In this document: piece after piece, positions 60,167 through 64,000 of the stretch
Layout: every line of letters starts with the position of its first letter
How positions within the stretch are numbered: position 1 is the stretch's first letter
Origin: Bacillota bacterium
GTDB taxonomy: Bacteria; Bacillota; Clostridia; Lachnospirales; Bianqueaceae
Length of the DNA: 64,000 nucleotides
Assembly: GCA_017620135.1 (NCBI GenBank)
Contig: JAFZQZ010000037.1
Span: forward strand, 1 to 64,000
Reading direction: 5' to 3'
Translations under genes and position numbers: made by a program
Notes under the pieces: generated by a model
Told to the model about the DNA's origin: nothing
The model's database searches: none
Seen by the model: only the letters and a program-made list of their open reading frames with translations

Positions 60167-61444
60167 TTAGATTTCTGTAGTTTCAGCAGCTTTCTTCGGT
60201 TCCTTCTTCGACAGGATGGTCAGGATCAGCACCAGCGCGAAGAGCACGGCCGCGATCACGATCCCCATGATGACCGGCGCCCGGTAAGAGCCGGTCGAGT
60301 CGTACATCGACCCGACGATCGTCACAAAGGATGCGGAACCGATACTGGTCAGAACCGTGATGATCGAGTAGACCTGATTGTACTGTTCGTTGCCGTAGAT
60401 ATAACGGGTCAGGATGGAAAGACCCAGCGAACCGATCGAGAAAACGGTACCGTAGAGGTAGCCGCCCAACAGCAGCGGAACGACCGAGCCTTTCGAGAAA
60501 AGGATCAGCACGAAACCACAGATCGTGGTGGTCAGTACGACCAGGAATCCTTTGATAACGCCCCAGCGGTCGATGATCACACCCAGCAGGAGCTTGAAAG
60601 TCAGGTTGCCTATCATGGAAGCGGAAAGCAGCAGCGCGCCGGTCTCAGCGGAGAAGCCGTTGCTGATCGCCAGGGAAGGAAGATGGGAGTTGAGGGAGGT
60701 ATCGCCTACCAGCAGAAGTGTAATCAGGAAAAGGATCAGCGAGACGCCGGAAATGACCTTGTACGGGAGATTCAGATTCTCTGTCGCGGTCTTATTTTTG
60801 GCCTTAGCCGCATCTTCTTCGGGAGCTCCTTCGCCGTAGGGTTTCAGTCCGACCCGCTGGGGCCAGAACGGTACGAACAGAATCGGCACGACCATCAGCA
60901 TGGTGATTGCCGCGTAGAGAATGTACACGGTCTCATACGGCATAGCCGAAAGCATCTTTGTCACGACCGGCGAGGCGATCGCGGATCCGATCCCGGAGAA
61001 AGCGATCGCGATCCCGGAAAAAGTCCCGAGGTTCTTATGGAACCAGTTGCCCAGGATGATCGTAATGAACATGAAAGAGATAAAGGAAAGACCAAAGCCG
61101 GCAACAGCGGCCAGAATATCTACCAGGATGACCGACTTCGACTTGGCGATCACAATGCTGCTCACCAGATACAGGATCATCCCGAAAGGCATCGTCTTTT
61201 TGGGGCTGACCCGTTTCTTCAGCAGGAACGCAGCCAGAGGCGCCGCCAGACCTGTGACGAGGGTCCGGATCGACAGGTGCAGCGTGACCGCGGCGCGGCC
61301 TACGCCAAGCGCTTCGCCCATGGGTGTGAAGAATACGCCGTAAGCGTTCAGCATACCCATGACGCCCCACGCCATCAGGCAGCTCGCGATCAGTACAAGG
61401 ATATGGGCACGTGTCATTTCACCGTTCGGATTTTTTATAGCCAT
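60167..61444 (-). CDS. MFS transporter (oxalate/formate antiporter-like)
   Basis: The 425-residue protein has twelve predicted membrane segments. It opens with ILVLIASCLMAWGVMGMLNA and has GLGLSFISFMFI-like and LLLGVIIDRWGVIKGFLVVL segments with the MFS loop. The pattern is typical of the clostridial MFS group annotated as oxalate:formate-like. It is the first gene of the unit with the GH3 and MBL genes, so a sugar or sugar-acid substrate is likely. The divergent LysR gene starts 150 bp away. Confidence 0.9.
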   Translation of the reverse strand: MAIKNPNGEMTRAHILVLIASCLMAWGVMGMLNAYGVFFTPMGEALGVGRAAVTLHLSIRTLVTGLAAPLAAFLLKKRVSPKKTMPFGMILYLVSSIVIAKSKSVILVDILAAVAGFGLSFISFMFITIILGNWFHKNLGTFSGIAIAFSGIGSAIASPVVTKMLSAMPYETVYILYAAITMLMVVPILFVPFWPQRVGLKPYGEGAPEEDAAKAKNKTATENLNLPYKVISGVSLILFLITLLLVGDTSLNSHLPSLAISNGFSAETGALLLSASMIGNLTFKLLLGVIIDRWGVIKGFLVVLTTTICGFVLILFSKGSVVPLLLGGYLYGTVFSIGSLGLSILTRYIYGNEQYNQVYSIITVLTSIGSASFVTIVGSMYDSTGSYRAPVIMGIVIAAVLFALVLILTILSKKEPKKAAETTEI

Positions 61445-61594
61445 GAGATTTCTCCCTTCTTTTTCTGCCTATACTTTACAACAAAGAAGAGATATTGTAC
61501 AATGCCAATATCGGAACGCACTATATCAAAAAGTTATACTGAAAAAAGATGGTCAAAAAACCATGGCCGATACCCGGCCGGAAAGGATCCATCT

Positions 61595-62452
61595 ATGCTC
61601 GAACTGAAATACTATGAACAGCTGGCTCTCTTCGCCTCCTGCGGCACTCTCTCCGCGGCCGCGGAAGCGCTGCACACCTCACAGCCGGCGCTTTCCCGCT
61701 CCATGAAGCAGATGGAAGAAGAACTGGGCGTTACACTGTTCGTGCGAAGCAAAAATAAGCTGGAACTTTCACCCACAGGACAGAAGGCCGCGGAATACGC
61801 CGACCAGTTGATCCGCTTCGCGACAGATACCCAGGAAAGGATCCGCGCCTATGACCGGAGCCTGCACACCTTGTCCGTGGGTTTCTGCGCGCCGATCCCG
61901 CAGAACGTCATGACGCCCATCATCAGTACTACCTTTTCAGGGATGACGATCTCCTTCGACATGTGCGATGACACGCCTTTCCCGGAGCGGCTGTTAAACG
62001 GACAGTACCAGCTGGCGGTCATGCACTACGCACCGAAGGACGACCGGTTTTACTGCAAAAAATGCGGCCACGAAGACCTGTTCGTGGCCGTCTACCCCCA
62101 GCACCCCCTGGCGGAAAAGAAAGTCCTTTCCTTCACCGATCTAGACGGTCTTTCCGTTCTTCTGCTGCACGATATCGGTTTCTGGATGAATATGCACCAG
62201 TTCCGGACGCCGCAGACCCGGTACCTTCATCAGCACGACAGAGCCACCTTCAACGACATTGCCATCCATTCCCCTTACCCGATCTTCACTTCCAGCTACT
62301 CGCTCTCGCGCGGGCAGGGACCGGATGGCCGTGTCGCGATCCCCATCGAGGATCAGGAAGCCCATACGGATTTTTACCTGGTCTGCCTTGCCTCGGAAAA
62401 GCAGAAATACAACGACCTCTTCGCCCGGGTGAACGAACGGACGATCCTATAG
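61595..62452 (+). CDS. LysR family transcriptional regulator
   Basis: The 285-residue protein starts MLELKYYEQLALFASCGTLS and has the LysR helix-turn-helix (AAAEALHTSQPALSRSMKQM, then EEELGVTLFVRSKNKLELSP). It is transcribed divergently from the MFS-GH3-MBL unit, the classical LysR arrangement, and probably regulates it. I chose the ATG at 61595 because GAAAGGA is about 8 nt upstream; the open frame runs far upstream without a ribosome site. Confidence 0.93.
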   Translation: MLELKYYEQLALFASCGTLSAAAEALHTSQPALSRSMKQMEEELGVTLFVRSKNKLELSPTGQKAAEYADQLIRFATDTQERIRAYDRSLHTLSVGFCAPIPQNVMTPIISTTFSGMTISFDMCDDTPFPERLLNGQYQLAVMHYAPKDDRFYCKKCGHEDLFVAVYPQHPLAEKKVLSFTDLDGLSVLLLHDIGFWMNMHQFRTPQTRYLHQHDRATFNDIAIHSPYPIFTSSYSLSRGQGPDGRVAIPIEDQEAHTDFYLVCLASEKQKYNDLFARVNERTIL

Positions 62453-62477
62453 AAACTTTTCGCAGGAGGTACCACAA

Positions 62478-63473
62478 ATGTTTAAAAAGTATTGGCAGAC
62501 CGACGATGGCCAAAAAGTTGAAGCAGTCGTCCGCAGGGTTCGGAAGATCAAAGACGAGCAGAAGCTGGCCCGGATCGTCCGGGAAGCGTTCAGATCGGAA
62601 GTGGAAATGGCCGCCCAGGAGCAGATCCACAGCGAACAAATACTGGTCGAGCTTCTTCTCTCCGGAAAAATACACAACACTTCCGCGGAACAGACCATTG
62701 CCCAGAGGATCACGAACAAACAGGCGATCTATGCCTATGTCTTTTCCGGCCGCCCCTATAATAAAGTCCAGGTGGCCGAGTTCCTGACCGATGAATACCG
62801 CTATTATCTGGTCAACTGCCGGCGAGGCACGGTCCCCATGGAGCTAAGAGACATGGCCTTGAATAAGATAAAAGAGCAGGATAAACTGCTCCCTCTGGCC
62901 TACATGCAGATCGTGCCTTCGATCAGCGCTCCGCCGGCTCCCTACCCGCACAAGGACGATGATGACCGGAAACTCATCCGGCACGCGGTCCAAGCCCTCG
63001 CCCGCATAAACCGCGATTCGCAAAAAGACATGTATGTTCAGGTCCTTACCCATCATACGGACGAGGAGCTTATCAAACAGATCATCTTCGACATCGGCAG
63101 CAGAGAAATACTGGAAGAGGTCGCTGAAAAGGCAGGCCCGACGGCTCGTAAACTCGCCGCTGAAAAGCTGGAAAAAAGAAAAGAGCTGGACGAGATCGTG
63201 GCCGATCCCAAGGCCAAGCCCCGGGACAGATGGAATGCGTGCCAGCGGCTGCGTCTGGAGTTTTCCGACCCGGACGTAGTGAGTAAACTCTACGAGGACC
63301 TGAACCTCACCTTCCGTAATGGCCACGTGCTCTACCGCACGATCTACAGCGAATGGGAGCAGGTAGAATATGTCTGTTTGCGCTGCGGCAAGGTCGGCGG
63401 CCAGACAGACGACAGCGAATCCACCCACCACTACGGCTGCAACTTCAGCTCGGAGCGCTGCCGAGGCTACTAG
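62478..63473 (+). CDS. Helical-repeat protein with C-terminal cysteine cluster, unknown function
   Basis: The 331-residue protein is mostly helical, with short repeats such as EQKLARIVREAFRSEVEM, DDRKLIRHAVQALARINRDS, DEELIKQIIFDIGSREIL and ARKLAAEKLEKRKELDEIV that suggest HEAT-like pairs. The last 40 residues contain VCLRCGKVGG and GCNFSSERC, a possible zinc site. I do not recognise a family. It lies 25 bp after lysR with CAGGAGG upstream, and repeat copy C begins 14 bp after its stop. Confidence 0.75.
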   Translation: MFKKYWQTDDGQKVEAVVRRVRKIKDEQKLARIVREAFRSEVEMAAQEQIHSEQILVELLLSGKIHNTSAEQTIAQRITNKQAIYAYVFSGRPYNKVQVAEFLTDEYRYYLVNCRRGTVPMELRDMALNKIKEQDKLLPLAYMQIVPSISAPPAPYPHKDDDDRKLIRHAVQALARINRDSQKDMYVQVLTHHTDEELIKQIIFDIGSREILEEVAEKAGPTARKLAAEKLEKRKELDEIVADPKAKPRDRWNACQRLRLEFSDPDVVSKLYEDLNLTFRNGHVLYRTIYSEWEQVEYVCLRCGKVGGQTDDSESTHHYGCNFSSERCRGY

Positions 63474-63486
63474 TATCTCATATCCG

Positions 63487-63920
63487 CCCCAGCTCTTTGG
63501 AAAAGATAGCCGATAATTTCCACATCTGCCCCAACCGTTGGGGAAGATAGTCAGGCTTTTTCGCATCTACCCCAACCGTTGGGGAAGACAGTCAGGCTTT
63601 TTCGCATCTGCCCCAGCTCTTTGGAAAAGATAGTGCATTTTCAAGCCGCGCTGCCCAGTACGTTTTTGCATTATTGGGCGGCGCATCAACCTGACGCGCT
63701 ATCTTCTCCAATCGTTGGGTAAGAAGAGCCCCCTGACAGCTATCTTCCCCATGAATTTCATCGATCCGCAGCTCCGTTTGGGCGAGAAAGTTTTTTAACA
63801 GACTATCTTTTCCAATCCCTGGATAAGATAGTGCAAAAAAGAGAGATATCTTCCAAAAAGCATAGGTGTTTTTGGGCGGCGGAGCTATCAAAAAAGCTAA
63901 ATGCCCCAAAAGACATTTAA
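63487..63920. repeat. Large palindromic dispersed repeat, copy C
   Basis: It begins with four tandem units of 41-42 bp at 63487, 63529, 63570 and 63611, two of them starting CCCCAACCGTTGGGG. The shared body follows: GATAGTGCATTTTCAAGCCG, a CTGCCCAGTA / TTATTGGGCGGC hairpin, GCGCTATCTTCTCCAATC, CTATCTTTTCCA / TGGATAAGATAG, and TTTTTGGGCGGCGGAGC. The region is not coding. From 63921 to 64000 I see nothing clear except AAGGAC-type palindromic ends. Confidence 0.88.
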
Positions 63921-64000
63921 AAAGTATTTCAAAGAAAAAAACAGACAAGCATAGTCCTTCTTATGAAAAGGACCGGAGCCTGCAAAGCAATAGCTTTGTA

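Noticed and set aside
60683-61594. Extended LysR frame reaching into the MFS gene
   Set aside because: The upstream part is antisense to the MFS gene; the ATG at 61595 has a ribosome site and starts a standard LysR N-terminus.
63487-63652. Possible CRISPR array from 41-42 bp tandem units (also at 54655-54780)
   Set aside because: The units are adjacent with no unique spacers between identical repeats, the whole unit repeats, and no cas genes are present.

Overview
The window spans the replication origin and its flanks in a bacterium of the Firmicutes, most likely class Clostridia. The evidence is the gene order dnaN-dnaA-[oriC]-rpmH-rnpA-yidD-yidC-jag-mnmE-mnmG-rsmG-parA-parB, strong AGGAGG ribosome sites, lipoprotein-type solute and redox genes, and an anaerobe-style content: arginine deiminase pathway, 4Fe-4S aldo/keto reductases, and flavodoxins. 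The DNA is moderately G+C-rich. I cannot name the genus from sequence alone.

Layout. (1) 1-7.9 kb, minus strand: a truncated DUF362 gene, tetR and an aldo/keto reductase, an M42 peptidase, a YfbR-like HD hydrolase, then recF, yaaA, dnaN and dnaA. DnaA boxes lie on both sides of dnaA, so oriC looks bipartite. (2) 8.2-23.8 kb, plus strand: the conserved rpmH-to-parB arm. Accessory genes interrupt it: an acetyltransferase, a P-loop fusion protein, argS, a lipid-kinase-like gene and an M20 hydrolase. Two parS sites sit beside parA. (3) 23.8-29.5 kb: an arginine block with tRNA-Arg(CCG), arcA-arcB-arcC, argR, an M18 aminopeptidase and tRNA-Arg(CCT). (4) 29.5-37.9 kb: a second aldo/keto reductase, a CE2-like SGNH esterase, an acetyltransferase, a lipase, a large protein with HipA/PI3K-like catalytic motifs, a HAD phosphatase and a lipoprotein. 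(5) 38-45.5 kb: a more G+C-rich accessory stretch with two copies of a 150-bp structured repeat, two XRE regulators with metal-binding tails, an AEC transporter, RidA, and an HD / hydroxyacid dehydrogenase / DRE-TIM aldolase operon. (6) 45.5-51.3 kb: a redox cluster made of a flavodoxin-like reductase, two flavin reductases (one frameshifted), an exported flavodoxin lipoprotein and a DUF4405 membrane protein, beside an AraC regulator that is an internal duplication. (7) 51.3-64 kb: three copies of a large palindromic repeat family, gene remnants, an MFS/LysR pair with matching operators, Crp/Fnr plus thioredoxin, a kinase-like protein behind a 62-bp periodic repeat, and an MBL/GH3/MFS operon with a divergent LysR.

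How the genes fit together. The origin arm supplies initiation (DnaA, DnaN), repair (RecF), segregation (ParA, ParB, parS), membrane insertion (YidC, YidD), and RNA processing and tRNA modification (RnpA, MnmE, MnmG, RsmG). The arginine block couples arginine charging (ArgS and two tRNA-Arg genes) to arginine fermentation (ArcA, ArcB, ArcC) and its sensor ArgR.

The most interesting candidate system is the minus-strand operon at 47.4-49.8 kb. Its DUF4405 protein has two His-X13-His pairs, the spacing of diheme membrane cytochromes b. It is encoded between a surface flavodoxin lipoprotein and a cytosolic flavin reductase, which suggests electron transfer across the membrane. Other leads are the three-copy palindromic repeat, the 150-bp repeat with compensatory stem changes, the 833-residue kinase-like protein and the single-chain double AraC regulator.
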